Shown here one piece after another: positions 42,931 to 51,462 of a DNA stretch of 63,360 bases; the stretch's first letter is position 1, and each line of letters begins with the position of its first letter. The DNA is taken from the NCBI GenBank assembly GCA_031254115.1, contig JAIRUZ010000016.1, forward strand, positions 1-63,360. Direction: 5' to 3'. This DNA comes from Streptococcaceae bacterium (GTDB lineage Bacteria; Bacillota; Bacilli; Lactobacillales; Streptococcaceae). Made by a program: the position numbers and the translations under genes. The notes under the pieces were generated by a model. It was not told the origin of the DNA, searched no databases, and was given only the letters and a program-made list of their open reading frames with translations.

Positions 42931-45054
42931 ATGCCACGTTCTGAAAAATCCAAAAAAAGCAAGGAAAAGAAGCCGCAGGCGGCACCTGAAAAAATTATTG
43001 GGCGGCGTCTGACGGTTTTATTTGCCGTGGTTTTCGCACTTTTTTTGGTGCTTTTGGGCAAACTTTATTTCATGCAGGTCATGGACAAAAAATATTACGC
43101 GACGAAGCTTGAGGAATCAGGGCTTACGGTGACGGTCAAGCAGGCGAGCCCGCGGGGGCAAATTTTTGATGCAAAAGGGCTGCCACTTGCAACGACGTCG
43201 CAAATGCCCGCGGTCAGTTTTACGCATACCGAAAAAATCACGGCTGCGCAAATGCGCGCCAATGCAGGCGTTTTGATGCCGATTTTGCGTCAGTTTATCG
43301 ACGCGTCACAGCTGACAACGCGCGACAAGAAAGATTTTTATCTGTCAGACCTGACAAAACTTGCGGCTGTTGTTGCGCGCATTCCGTCAGCGAAGTTTTA
43401 TGATAAATCTGGGCGCAAGCTGACAGGCAGCGCGACTTATGAACTTGAAGTCAGTTATGTCAAGGATTCTGACATTTCTAAAATGAGCGCTGACGAACTT
43501 CTTGAGGCGCAATTATTCAAGCAAATGAATGCGACGCAGCTCTATTCGACATCAAGTATTGTTACGGGCGCTCTCACGGCTGAGCAGCAGGCGCAAATCG
43601 CGCAGCAAGAGTCCAAATTGCCAGGCATCAGCATTGGCACGGCTTGGGATCATACGCTCAATACGACGAGCTTGCTCACGCCGCTGATTGGTACGATTTC
43701 GACCTCCAAAGCAGGGCTTCCCGCCGAAGAGGCTGACAGCCTGCTTGCGAAAGGTTATTTGCGAAATGACCGCGTGGGGACGAGTTTTCTTGAAAAAGGC
43801 TATGAAAGCACGCTTCAGGGCACACATTCTGAGACGCAGATTCAGGTGGACAGCAAGGGCGATATTCAAAAGGAAGTGACGCTTCAAAAAGGTGCTTCCG
43901 GCAATAATCTCAAACTCACGATCGACTCCGCGTTTGAAAACGGTGTGCAGCAGATTTTGCAGAAGAATTTTGACACGCTGATGACACAAGGTTACGGGCA
44001 ATTTAGCCAAGGCGCGTATGCGGTTGTCATGAACAATAAGACGGGCGCCATTCTTGCAATGAATGGCCTTGTGCGCGATCCAGCGACAGGAAAAGTTCAG
44101 GCAAACGCTGCCGCCACTTTCCAAAATGCGTACACGCCAGGCTCTGTTGTGAAAATGGGCACCATCACGGCGGGCTGGCAAACAGGCGTTATCACGGGCA
44201 ATGCGACGCAAGATGCGCAAGCGATTCAGCTGCGCGGCTCCGCGCCGATTCTGGACTGGTGGCAAGATGCGTCGCCGATGCCAATCACAGTTGAGCAAGC
44301 GCTCGAATTTTCGTCCAACACGTATCAAGTGCAGCTCGCGCTCAAAATGCTCGGCGCGCCTTACCAGACAAATATGATTGTGCCGACTGATAAGCGCGTG
44401 CAAGTGTACAATGCGCTTCGCAAAGCGTATGGACAATACGGGCTTGGCGTTGCGACAGGCCTTGATATTCCAGGCGAAATCAGCGGGCTGATTCCCGCAA
44501 CGTCGGGTGACAATGCGGATATTCCAAATCTTTTGTTTGAGTCGTTTGGCCAGTTTGACAATTACACGCCGCTGCAGCTTGCGACGTACGCGGCGACGAT
44601 GGCAAATGGCGGAACTCGCCCGACCCCGCACGTGGTTTCTGGCATTTACGACACGAGCGCAACGGGCGGCTTGGGCAATGAAATCAAGCCTGTCAGCGCT
44701 GATCCTGCGGGCAAAGTTGACATTTCTTCGGAAAATATGGGTTATTTGAAGCAAGGCATGTACAATGTGGTGCACGGCACGGGCGGTATGGCGACGGGCA
44801 CGACGATGGCAAACAGCTCGGTGTCGATTTCGGCAAAAACAGGAACGTCGCAGACTTACGCGTATTCGGGCGGTAAGCAAATCCCGACAACGGTTAATAA
44901 TGCTATTGCGTTTGCACCGTCAGGAAATCCCCAGATTTCAGTCGGTGTCATGGTTCCGACGACCACGATTCAGGGCACAAACACGACGCATGCGAATCAG
45001 CAAATTGTCGTTGACATTGTCAATCTGTACAATCAAATGTATCATTTTAAATAG
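42931..45054 (+). CDS. pbp2b: Penicillin-binding protein 2B, class B transpeptidase
   Basis: Peptidoglycan cross-linking enzyme needed for side-wall or septal growth. A basic cytoplasmic tail is followed by a membrane anchor (about 26-46), the dimerisation region starting with PRGQIFDAKG, and the transpeptidase domain. Active-site motifs are Ser405 in SVVK, SSN at 461-463 and KTGT at 636-639. A degenerate palindrome copy is read as PVSADP. The four-gene order with recR, ddl and murF matches Lactococcus and Streptococcus. Confidence 0.95.
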   Translation: MPRSEKSKKSKEKKPQAAPEKIIGRRLTVLFAVVFALFLVLLGKLYFMQVMDKKYYATKLEESGLTVTVKQASPRGQIFDAKGLPLATTSQMPAVSFTHTEKITAAQMRANAGVLMPILRQFIDASQLTTRDKKDFYLSDLTKLAAVVARIPSAKFYDKSGRKLTGSATYELEVSYVKDSDISKMSADELLEAQLFKQMNATQLYSTSSIVTGALTAEQQAQIAQQESKLPGISIGTAWDHTLNTTSLLTPLIGTISTSKAGLPAEEADSLLAKGYLRNDRVGTSFLEKGYESTLQGTHSETQIQVDSKGDIQKEVTLQKGASGNNLKLTIDSAFENGVQQILQKNFDTLMTQGYGQFSQGAYAVVMNNKTGAILAMNGLVRDPATGKVQANAAATFQNAYTPGSVVKMGTITAGWQTGVITGNATQDAQAIQLRGSAPILDWWQDASPMPITVEQALEFSSNTYQVQLALKMLGAPYQTNMIVPTDKRVQVYNALRKAYGQYGLGVATGLDIPGEISGLIPATSGDNADIPNLLFESFGQFDNYTPLQLATYAATMANGGTRPTPHVVSGIYDTSATGGLGNEIKPVSADPAGKVDISSENMGYLKQGMYNVVHGTGGMATGTTMANSSVSISAKTGTSQTYAYSGGKQIPTTVNNAIAFAPSGNPQISVGVMVPTTTIQGTNTTHANQQIVVDIVNLYNQMYHFK
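44690..44703. repeat. Palindrome copy 9, degenerate
   Basis: CTGTCAGCGCTGAT inside pbp2b, read as VSAD. Confidence 0.6.
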
Positions 45055-45067
45055 TTAGAAAGAAAGT

Positions 45068-45661
45068 ATGTATCCCACTCCGATTGCAAAATTGATTGAG
45101 AGCTTTATGAAGCTTCCAGGAATTGGTCAGAAGACGGCGACGCGTCTGGCCTTTTTTGCGATTGGCATGGACGATCAGACGGTCAATGATTTTGCGGCGA
45201 ATTTGCTCACGGCGAAGCGCGAGCTGAAATTTTGCGTGACGTGCGGAAATTTGACGGATCAGGAAAAATGCGAGATTTGTAGAGACGAAAGTCGCGATCA
45301 GACGACGATTTTGGTGGTAGAAGATGCAAAAGACGTGACGGCGCTCGAGCGGATTCGTGAGTATCGCGGGCTTTATCACGTGCTGCACGGCACGATTTCG
45401 CCGATGGAAGGCCGTGGGCCTGATGACATCAATATGAAATCGCTGATTGAAAGACTTATGGATTCGGCGGTTGAAGAAGTGATTATCGCGACGAACGCGA
45501 CGGCGGACGGTGAAGCGACGGCGATGTATCTTTCGCGGCTGATTAAACCCGCGGGAATCAAAGTCACCAGGCTTGCGCGTGGGCTTGCGGTGGGCGCGGA
45601 CATTGAATATGCGGACGAAGTGACCTTGTCAAAAGCGGTTGAGAATCGACAAGAGATTTAG
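45068..45661 (+). CDS. recR: Recombination protein RecR
   Basis: Acts with RecO/RecF to load RecA at gaps. It has the helix-hairpin-helix segment [16 protein letters not shown], a four-cysteine zinc site (CVTCGN...CEICRD, about 57-72) and a Toprim domain starting [11 protein letters not shown]. The 197-residue length is normal. It follows pbp2b by 13 bases with AGAAAG upstream. Confidence 0.96.
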   Translation: MYPTPIAKLIESFMKLPGIGQKTATRLAFFAIGMDDQTVNDFAANLLTAKRELKFCVTCGNLTDQEKCEICRDESRDQTTILVVEDAKDVTALERIREYRGLYHVLHGTISPMEGRGPDDINMKSLIERLMDSAVEEVIIATNATADGEATAMYLSRLIKPAGIKVTRLARGLAVGADIEYADEVTLSKAVENRQEI

Positions 45662-45671
45662 AAAGTAGAAA

Positions 45672-46724
45672 ATGGCAAAAGAAAAATTAATTGTATTGTA
45701 TGGCGGGCGCTCGGCGGAGCGCGAGGTTTCGGTCATGTCGGCAACAAATGTCGTGAAGTCCGTGGATTACGCGCGCTTTAGCGTGCAAACGGTGTTCATT
45801 GCATCTGACGGCGACTTTTACAGAGGCGAGCTCTTTGACGCGGTGCCTGACGCGCCGCTACTTGACAATGCGTCAGCGCTTGCAAATCGTAAAATCAGCC
45901 CCGCGTTGCTGACAGAACTCGGCGATGTTGTCTTTCCTGTGTTGCACGGCCCGCAAGGCGAGGACGGATCGATTCAGGGTTTTTTGGAAATTCTCAAAAT
46001 GCCGTACGCGGGGCCTGGCATTCTTTCAGCGGCCGCGACGATGGACAAGCTCGTCAGCAAGGAAATTTTTGCACAGATTGGGATTCCACAAGTGCCGTAT
46101 GTTGGGATTACGGACGGTGTGATTTCGGACGAAAAAATAGCTGAAATTAACGAAAAACTGACGTATCCTGTTTTCGTGAAACCTGCAAATATGGGCAGTT
46201 CCGTGGGTATTTCAAAAGTCAACACGGCGCAAGAACTTCTGTCAGCGCTGACAGAAGCCGCGAAATTTGATAGCCGTATCGTTGTCGAAGAAGGACTCAT
46301 CAATCCGCGTGAAGTCGAGACGGGCGCGCTTGGAAATGGCGATGCTGTAGAGATTGCGGGGCCTGGCGAGGTCGCAAATTCGGGCAACTTTTATGATTAC
46401 GATGAAAAATACAAAAATGACGCGCTGACGATTGACGTGCCAGCACATCTGCCTGAGGACGTCGCCGCCGCCATTCGCGCGTATGCCGCACAGGCGTACA
46501 AAGCGGTTGCGGGTACAGGTCTTTCGCGCTGCGATTTCTTCATTGAGCGCGCGACGGGCGCGATTTACCTGAACGAAATCAACGCGATTCCTGGCTTTAC
46601 GGCGTTTTCGATGTATCCGCTGCTCTGGGAAAATCGCGGTCTCACGGTGCGCGAGCAAATCACGCGATTTGTTGAGCTTGGCAAAGCTCGATTCGCTGAG
46701 CGCGAGCGCCATTTGGCAAATTAA
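45672..46724 (+). CDS. ddl: D-alanine--D-alanine ligase
   Basis: ATP-grasp ligase making the D-Ala-D-Ala end of peptidoglycan precursors. LYGGRSAEREVSVMSA opens the protein, HGPQGEDGSIQG follows, and NEINAIPGFTAFSMYP lies near the end. The Phe of GFTAFSMYP, and the absence of lactate-type changes that I could see, suggest a normal vancomycin-sensitive type, but this was not tested. A palindrome copy encodes LLSALTEA. Confidence 0.95.
   Translation: MAKEKLIVLYGGRSAEREVSVMSATNVVKSVDYARFSVQTVFIASDGDFYRGELFDAVPDAPLLDNASALANRKISPALLTELGDVVFPVLHGPQGEDGSIQGFLEILKMPYAGPGILSAAATMDKLVSKEIFAQIGIPQVPYVGITDGVISDEKIAEINEKLTYPVFVKPANMGSSVGISKVNTAQELLSALTEAAKFDSRIVVEEGLINPREVETGALGNGDAVEIAGPGEVANSGNFYDYDEKYKNDALTIDVPAHLPEDVAAAIRAYAAQAYKAVAGTGLSRCDFFIERATGAIYLNEINAIPGFTAFSMYPLLWENRGLTVREQITRFVELGKARFAERERHLAN
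46239..46254. repeat. Palindrome copy 10, perfect 16-mer
   Basis: Inside ddl, read as LSALTE. Confidence 0.9.
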
Positions 46725-46734
46725 CTTAAAAATG

Positions 46735-48048
46735 ATGAAACTTTCTACTCAAAAAATTGCCGAAATCGCAGATGGCAAACTGTCGCTGCTTACAGGCGCT
46801 GAAATGGTTCGTTCTGTCGAGTTTGACAGCCGCCTTGTCACGCCTGGCAGCTTATTTGTGCCGCTCAAAGGCGCGCGTGACGGGCATGATTTTATTGCGA
46901 CAGCGTTTCTTTCGGGCGCGGTTGCCACATTTTCAGAGCGTGCGATTGATGCGCCGCATATTTTGGTGACAAATGCGCTTAGCGCGTTTCAAGCGCTCGC
47001 GCGTTATGTGCTTGATCATGCGCGTCCTACGGTTATTGCGGTTACGGGCTCGAACGGCAAAACGACGACCAAAGACATGATTGCGGCTGTCCTTTCTGAA
47101 AAATTTGTGACTTACAAGACACAGGGCAATCACAACAACGAAATCGGCCTGCCGTACACGATTTTACACATGCCTCGCGCGACGGAAAAGCTGGTGCTTG
47201 AGATGGGCATGGATCATCCGGGCGATATTGATTTTTTGTCAGCGCTCGCAGAGCCTGATTTTGCAGTCATTACGCTGATTGGTGAGGCACATCTTGAATT
47301 TATGGGCTCGCGCGAGGCGATTGCAAAAGGAAAAATGGGCATCACGAAAGGCTTGCACGGCGAGCTTGTCGCGCCTGCGGATCCACTTATTGAGCGCTTT
47401 ATTCCTGAAAATCTGGAAATCACGCGGTTTGGTGACGGCGCGGAGCTGCACATTACCAAGCTTATTGAGCACAAAGACCGCCTGAGTTTTGAGGTCTCTT
47501 TCCTAGACGCAACCCTGACGGTTCCTGTTCCCGGCAAATACAATGCCACAAACGCCATGCTCGCAGCGTATGTGGGCATGCGCTATGGCGTGCCAGACAG
47601 CCAAATCAAACATGCGCTCGCGCACGTATCGCTGACAAAAAATCGCACCGAATGGCTCAAAGCCGCAAACGGCGCGGATATTCTCAGCGACGTGTACAAT
47701 GCAAATCCGACAGCCATGCGGCTGATTTTGGAAACGTTTCAAGCGATTCCACGAAACAAAAATGGCCGGAAAATGGCGGTGCTTGCTGACATGCTCGAGC
47801 TCGGCGTTACGGCGCCTGAGCTACACGCGGCTGTGGCTGATAGCATCACGGCTCTTGACGGGATTTATCTCTACGGCCCGTTGATGGCGCAACTGGCCGC
47901 AAGATTGCCACACGTGCAGCACTTTGAAACCTTGGAGCAGCTGACGAAAGCCGTTGTCGCTGATTTGGCGCCTGACGATCAGCTGTTAGTCAAGGGAAGC
48001 AACGGCATGAAGCTCTCAGAGCTCATTCTTCAGCTGACAGAAAAATAA
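46735..48048 (+). CDS. murF: UDP-MurNAc-tripeptide--D-alanyl-D-alanine ligase
   Basis: Adds D-Ala-D-Ala to UDP-MurNAc-tripeptide, using the product of ddl. The N-terminal FDSRLVTPGSLFVPLKGARDGHDF, the ATP loop TGSNGKTTTKD and YNANPTAM are typical Mur-ligase blocks; 437 residues is usual. Two adjacent ATGs (46732, 46735) follow ddl by 7 and 10 bases without a clear ribosome-binding site, so the exact start is unsure. A decayed palindrome (FLSALAE) lies near residue 166. Confidence 0.94.
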   Translation: MKLSTQKIAEIADGKLSLLTGAEMVRSVEFDSRLVTPGSLFVPLKGARDGHDFIATAFLSGAVATFSERAIDAPHILVTNALSAFQALARYVLDHARPTVIAVTGSNGKTTTKDMIAAVLSEKFVTYKTQGNHNNEIGLPYTILHMPRATEKLVLEMGMDHPGDIDFLSALAEPDFAVITLIGEAHLEFMGSREAIAKGKMGITKGLHGELVAPADPLIERFIPENLEITRFGDGAELHITKLIEHKDRLSFEVSFLDATLTVPVPGKYNATNAMLAAYVGMRYGVPDSQIKHALAHVSLTKNRTEWLKAANGADILSDVYNANPTAMRLILETFQAIPRNKNGRKMAVLADMLELGVTAPELHAAVADSITALDGIYLYGPLMAQLAARLPHVQHFETLEQLTKAVVADLAPDDQLLVKGSNGMKLSELILQLTEK

Positions 48049-48052
48049 ATTA

Positions 48053-48083
48053 AAATCCGAACGCAATCGCAGTCGGATTTTTT
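48053..48083 (+). terminator. Terminator after murF
   Basis: AAATCCGA and TCGGATTT form an 8-base stem followed by TTT. Confidence 0.75.
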
Positions 48084-48090
48084 AAAAATT

Positions 48091-48417
48091 TTAGGCATCG
48101 AGCTCATTCGTCGTCATGATGGTTTCGCGCCCGAGGTCGTCATACGCGTGAAAAAGCCGCGGCCAGCTCTCCTCAAACGGAAAGCCCGTATCAATCACCA
48201 TCTCAAATTGGTCATCGAGCCGATTGCCTGATTGTGAAAATTTGACGGCCAATTTCCCGTGGTTATCGAGCATCTCAAAATTCAAGACTTCGCGCAACTC
48301 AATCGTGTCTTTCAGATGCGTATCAATAATATACCAAAACAAATCAATAATGCTGCCAGGCAGCACGGCGACTGTCCCCAAGCTCGCGTAACGCCTGCGT
48401 GTATGCGTAAAAGCCAT
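48091..48417 (-). CDS. DUF960-like protein
   Basis: A 108-residue soluble protein starting MAFTHTRRRYASLGTVAVLP, followed by IDLFWYIIDTHLK. This resembles the DUF960 family of Firmicutes, whose function is unknown. ATG 48417 is chosen because GGAGGGA spaces well to it; an ATG 30 bases upstream lacks such a site. A TATGAT -10 box lies at 48443-48448. It faces murF, with the terminator between them. Confidence 0.7.
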   Translation of the reverse strand: MAFTHTRRRYASLGTVAVLPGSIIDLFWYIIDTHLKDTIELREVLNFEMLDNHGKLAVKFSQSGNRLDDQFEMVIDTGFPFEESWPRLFHAYDDLGRETIMTTNELDA

Positions 48418-48536
48418 AGTCCCTCCATGAATTCTTTTATCTATCATAACCTAAAAACGCCCAAAAATCAACCGAACCGCTTTTGGTGTGCTCCAGATCA
48501 GCCGCCTAAAACTAGGAGATTGGATAATTTGGAACC

Positions 48537-48583
48537 GACCTAGGTCCGAATCTCTTGGCTCCTCTTTGTTTTTAGGGAGCCAA
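48537..48583. repeat. Intergenic palindrome and hairpin before hslO
   Basis: GACCTAGGTC (48537-48546) is a perfect palindrome and shares its core with the inverted repeat at the start of mod. TTGGCTCC and GGAGCCAA (48555-48583) form an 8-base stem with a 13-base loop and no T run. They may be binding sites or part of a small unrecognised element. Confidence 0.4.
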
Positions 48584-48622
48584 CCTTAAAATCTCTACGT
48601 TTTAAAACAGTCGGCTCACTTT

Positions 48623-48631
48623 TGTTATAAT
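48623..48631 (+). promoter_or_regulatory. Extended -10 promoter of hslO
   Basis: TGT-TATAAT ending 6 bases before the ATG; leaderless arrangement. Confidence 0.7.
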
Positions 48632-48637
48632 AGCTTT

Positions 48638-49519
48638 ATGGACAAACTTATCAAATCGATTTCTTTAAATGGGCATTTTCGGGCGTTTGTGGTGGAAGCG
48701 ACGGAAGTGGTGCGCACGGCGCAGGCGTTGCACGGGACATTGCCGTCATCGACGGTGGCCTTGGGGCGGACGTTGCTTGCGGCGTTGATTCTCGCGGCAA
48801 ATGAAAAAGGTACGACAAAAATCACCGTCAAAGTTTTGGGAGACGGTCAGATGGGGCCGCTACTTGCGGTGGCTGACAGCGCAACGTTGAGCGCGCGAGG
48901 CTATGTCAAGAATCCGCAGCTTGATTACAGGCGTGCATCAACAAATGAGGTGCTTGTTGCGCCGCTCATTGGCAACGGCAGCCTTGTTGTCATCAAAGAT
49001 TTCGGGCTTCGGCAGCCGTACAGCGGGCAAGTGGATCTTGTTTCGGGCGAAATTGGTGCGGATCTTGCATGGTATTTTTTGAGCAGCGAGCAAACGCCGT
49101 CGTCAGTTGGGCTGTCAGTCCATGAGGACGCTAGGCCTGATTCTGACACGTTTGGGCAGGTTCTGTCAGCTCAGGGCTTTATGTTGCAGGCAATGCCCGA
49201 CGCGACGACTGACGAAATTGCCCAGATGGAAAAAGGGCTTGAAACGCTTCGTTTTGACGGCAATCTTCAGCAGCTGACAGCGCAGATTTACGGTGATATG
49301 GTCTATAAATCTTTGTCTGAGGACGCTGTCAGCTGGCACTGTGATTGTTCGAAGGCGCGTTTTTCGGCTGGTATTGCGAGTTTGCCAACCGCTGAAATCA
49401 CAGCGATGATTGAGGAGAATCACGGTGCTGAAGTCGTTTGTCAGTTTTGCAACACGGCGTATCATTTTTCGGAAAAAGAGCTTAATGCTTTGATTTTGGA
49501 AGGGCTTGCGCATGATTAA
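48638..49519 (+). CDS. hslO: Hsp33 redox-regulated chaperonin
   Basis: Holdase chaperone switched on by oxidation. The C-terminal zinc switch is complete: Cys235-x-Cys237 (CDC) and Cys268-x2-Cys271 (CQFC). The N-terminal domain carries LGRTLLAALILAANEKG and the usual VYKSLSEDAV-like linker. At 293 residues it is normal. The next gene overlaps its end by 8 bases, so the two form an operon. Confidence 0.95.
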   Translation: MDKLIKSISLNGHFRAFVVEATEVVRTAQALHGTLPSSTVALGRTLLAALILAANEKGTTKITVKVLGDGQMGPLLAVADSATLSARGYVKNPQLDYRRASTNEVLVAPLIGNGSLVVIKDFGLRQPYSGQVDLVSGEIGADLAWYFLSSEQTPSSVGLSVHEDARPDSDTFGQVLSAQGFMLQAMPDATTDEIAQMEKGLETLRFDGNLQQLTAQIYGDMVYKSLSEDAVSWHCDCSKARFSAGIASLPTAEITAMIEENHGAEVVCQFCNTAYHFSEKELNALILEGLAHD

Positions 49520-50015
49520 ACTTTTTATTGCGGCGACGCTCGACGGCTACATCGCGACGGCTGACGACCGGCTGGACTGGCTTTTTGAGGTTTCGGGCGA
49601 CGGGGACAATGGTTACGGCGACTTCATCGCGACGATTGACACGCTTGTCATGGGCAAAAAAACCTACGATTGGCTGATGCGCGAGCAGCCTGAGGCTTGG
49701 CCCTATGCGGACAAGAAAACGTTTGTTCTGACGCGCGCGGTGCGCGAACCGGATGAGAATGTCACGTTTATCACAGATTTAGAACCTCTGGAGCAGCTAA
49801 CAGAAACGATTTGGCTGGTTGGCGGCGGCGAAATTATCCGGCTTTTTTTGGAAGCGGGACTCGTTGACGACTTTCAAGTAACGCTCGCGCCCGTCCTTTT
49901 AGGACGCGGAAAACCGTTGTTTCCAGCAGGCAATTATCAAAAAAATCTCCAACTGATTGGCACAAAAACTTACGGCCAATTTGTCGAATTGCATTATAAA
50001 ACCCGTCAGAGCTGA
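49512..50015 (+). CDS. RibD C-terminal/dihydrofolate-reductase-like protein
   Basis: A 167-residue protein of the YyaP/YwjB type: IKLFIAATLDGYIA at the start, VMGKKTYDW in the middle and WLVGGGEIIRLFLEAGLVDDF before LAPVLLGRGKPLFP. These are the NADPH-binding and fold-defining blocks of the RibD reductase domain. It is neither a full RibD (no deaminase) nor a classic FolA. ATG 49512 lies 8 bases after GGAAGGG and inside the hslO end. The substrate is unknown. Confidence 0.82.
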   Translation: MIKLFIAATLDGYIATADDRLDWLFEVSGDGDNGYGDFIATIDTLVMGKKTYDWLMREQPEAWPYADKKTFVLTRAVREPDENVTFITDLEPLEQLTETIWLVGGGEIIRLFLEAGLVDDFQVTLAPVLLGRGKPLFPAGNYQKNLQLIGTKTYGQFVELHYKTRQS

Positions 50016-50026
50016 CGGGTTTTTTC
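50000..50026 (+). terminator. Terminator between the reductase-like gene and rnmV
   Basis: AACCCGTCA-GAGC-TGACGGGTT with a T run on the plus strand and a shorter one on the minus strand, so it can serve both converging genes. It overlaps the 3' ends of both. Confidence 0.85.
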
Positions 50027-50581
50027 GTACTCTTGCATGACGCGCGCGACGTCTTTCGCGCTGACAGAGAAAAGTTGTAAGCGTTTGAGCAATTGTTTGC
50101 CGTTGACATAACCGATGCGCAACGATTCGCCCAGAAATTCGCGACGTTTTCGGCTGTCAGAGCCCATTGTCAGGCCAAATGTCATTAAATCATGCGCCGT
50201 TAAATCGCTTTTGGAAACAGGCATTTCGTCAGTGCTCAAAAACGCCGCGAGCGCTGTCTGTAAACTCTCAGAATTGGCGTGTTCAATGCCAAGCGAACCT
50301 TTTCCTGTTGGTGCGGCTTCTGAGCGGCGTAAAAACGCGTGCTGACACGTGGGAATTGCCGCCATGATAATTTTCCGAATGCGCTCGCCCTGAAAATCTG
50401 GATCCGTAAATACGACAATGCCGTGCGTTTCATGAAGTCGCGCGAGCCGCGCGAGGTCCGTTTGATTGATCGCGGAGCCGCCCGTTTCATACGTTTCACA
50501 GTCAAAAAAACGCTTCAAATTTGCCGTATCATCGCGCCCTTCCACTACAAGCACCTTAGAAATTTTTTGTAACTCACTCAA
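50006..50581 (-). CDS. rnmV: Ribonuclease M5
   Basis: Processes the 5S rRNA precursor. The Toprim domain shows KVLVVEGRDDTANLKR with the catalytic glutamate and VVFTDPDFQGERIRK with the DxD aspartates. The C-terminal region carries SLGIEHAN and the basic SRKRREFL. The 191 residues are of normal length. It is downstream of tatD, as in many Firmicutes, and about 11 bases separate the two genes. Confidence 0.93.
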   Translation of the reverse strand: MSELQKISKVLVVEGRDDTANLKRFFDCETYETGGSAINQTDLARLARLHETHGIVVFTDPDFQGERIRKIIMAAIPTCQHAFLRRSEAAPTGKGSLGIEHANSESLQTALAAFLSTDEMPVSKSDLTAHDLMTFGLTMGSDSRKRREFLGESLRIGYVNGKQLLKRLQLFSVSAKDVARVMQEYEKTRQL

Positions 50582-50592
50582 AATGACCTCTT

Positions 50593-51360
50593 TCAGATGT
50601 TAAAAATTTTTCGCGCAGTATCCGTCGTCACCTTGGCGACCTCTTCTGCCGAAATCCCGCGCAGTAGAGCAAGCTTCTCGACGACATAGCGCGTATAGGC
50701 TGGTGTATTTTCTTTTCCGCGAAACGGCACTGGCGTCAAATACGGCGCATCTGTCTCTACTAAGAGCTTGTCCAGCGGCAAAATACGCGCGGCTTCTTGC
50801 TCGTCAAGCGCTTTTTTAAATGTGACAACGCCTGAAAAACTGATCAAACAGCCAAGCGCCACAAACTTTTCCGCCCATTTCAAATTCCCCGAAAAATTAT
50901 GGATAATCGCGCCGCGAGCGCCTACACCTTCAGCTTTCATCAGCGCGTAAGTATCCTCCATCGCATCGCGCGTATGCACCTGAAACGGCACATCAAGCGC
51001 CTTTGCCAACTGAATTTGACGCCTAAACACCATTTTCTGGAGCCATTTGGGCTGCACCATCCAATGATAATCAAGCCCGATTTCGCCAATCGCGACAACT
51101 TTCGGATTTTTCAGCGTTTCAATCAAATAGCGCTCGCTGTCCGCGTCAAATTCGCCCGCGTCGTCTGGATGCCAGCCAATGGTTGCAAAAACGCTGTCAG
51201 TGCGTGTCGCGAGCGCAACGGCCGATTCATTCATCGCGCGATTACAGCCAACGACATTTACTTGCGCGACACTAAACTCCTGCATTTTCGCAAGTTCGGC
51301 CTCTTCCCGCCCTGAAAAAGCCGTATCGTTCAAATGCGTATGACTATCAAAAATTTCCAT
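50593..51360 (-). CDS. tatD: TatD-family metal-dependent hydrolase/DNase
   Basis: TIM-barrel hydrolase: FDSHTHLND supplies the first two metal-binding histidines, GEIGLDYHW the glutamate, VHTRDA another histidine, HNFSG and ETDAPYL the last ligands. The start is ATG 51360 (255 residues): a TGC-TATAAT box ends 6 bases upstream. A longer frame from 51414 reads through that promoter. Linked to rnmV. Confidence 0.93.
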   Translation of the reverse strand: MEIFDSHTHLNDTAFSGREEAELAKMQEFSVAQVNVVGCNRAMNESAVALATRTDSVFATIGWHPDDAGEFDADSERYLIETLKNPKVVAIGEIGLDYHWMVQPKWLQKMVFRRQIQLAKALDVPFQVHTRDAMEDTYALMKAEGVGARGAIIHNFSGNLKWAEKFVALGCLISFSGVVTFKKALDEQEAARILPLDKLLVETDAPYLTPVPFRGKENTPAYTRYVVEKLALLRGISAEEVAKVTTDTARKIFNI

Positions 51361-51366
51361 AAAGCT

Positions 51367-51375
51367 ATTATAGCA
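51367..51375 (-). promoter_or_regulatory. Extended -10 promoter of tatD-rnmV
   Basis: TGC-TATAAT on the minus strand, 6 bases before the ATG; leaderless arrangement. Confidence 0.7.
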
Positions 51376-51442
51376 AAAATGGGAACTGTGCAAACGTAGC
51401 CGCCATTTCTGCACATTTTTTAGTCTCTGCCTTCCGTTTTTT

Positions 51443-51451
51443 TGGTATAAT
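51443..51451 (+). promoter_or_regulatory. Extended -10 promoter of the accessory Sec operon
   Basis: TGG-TATAAT after seven T; it ends 11 bases before the asp2 ATG, so the leader would be only about four bases. Confidence 0.6.
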
Positions 51452-51462
51452 TTGATTGTCTA

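Noticed and set aside
43552-44880. 442-codon open frame on the minus strand opposite pbp2b
   Set aside because: Arginine/histidine/cysteine-rich antisense shadow of a strongly supported gene with GC-rich codons; no start signals or motifs.
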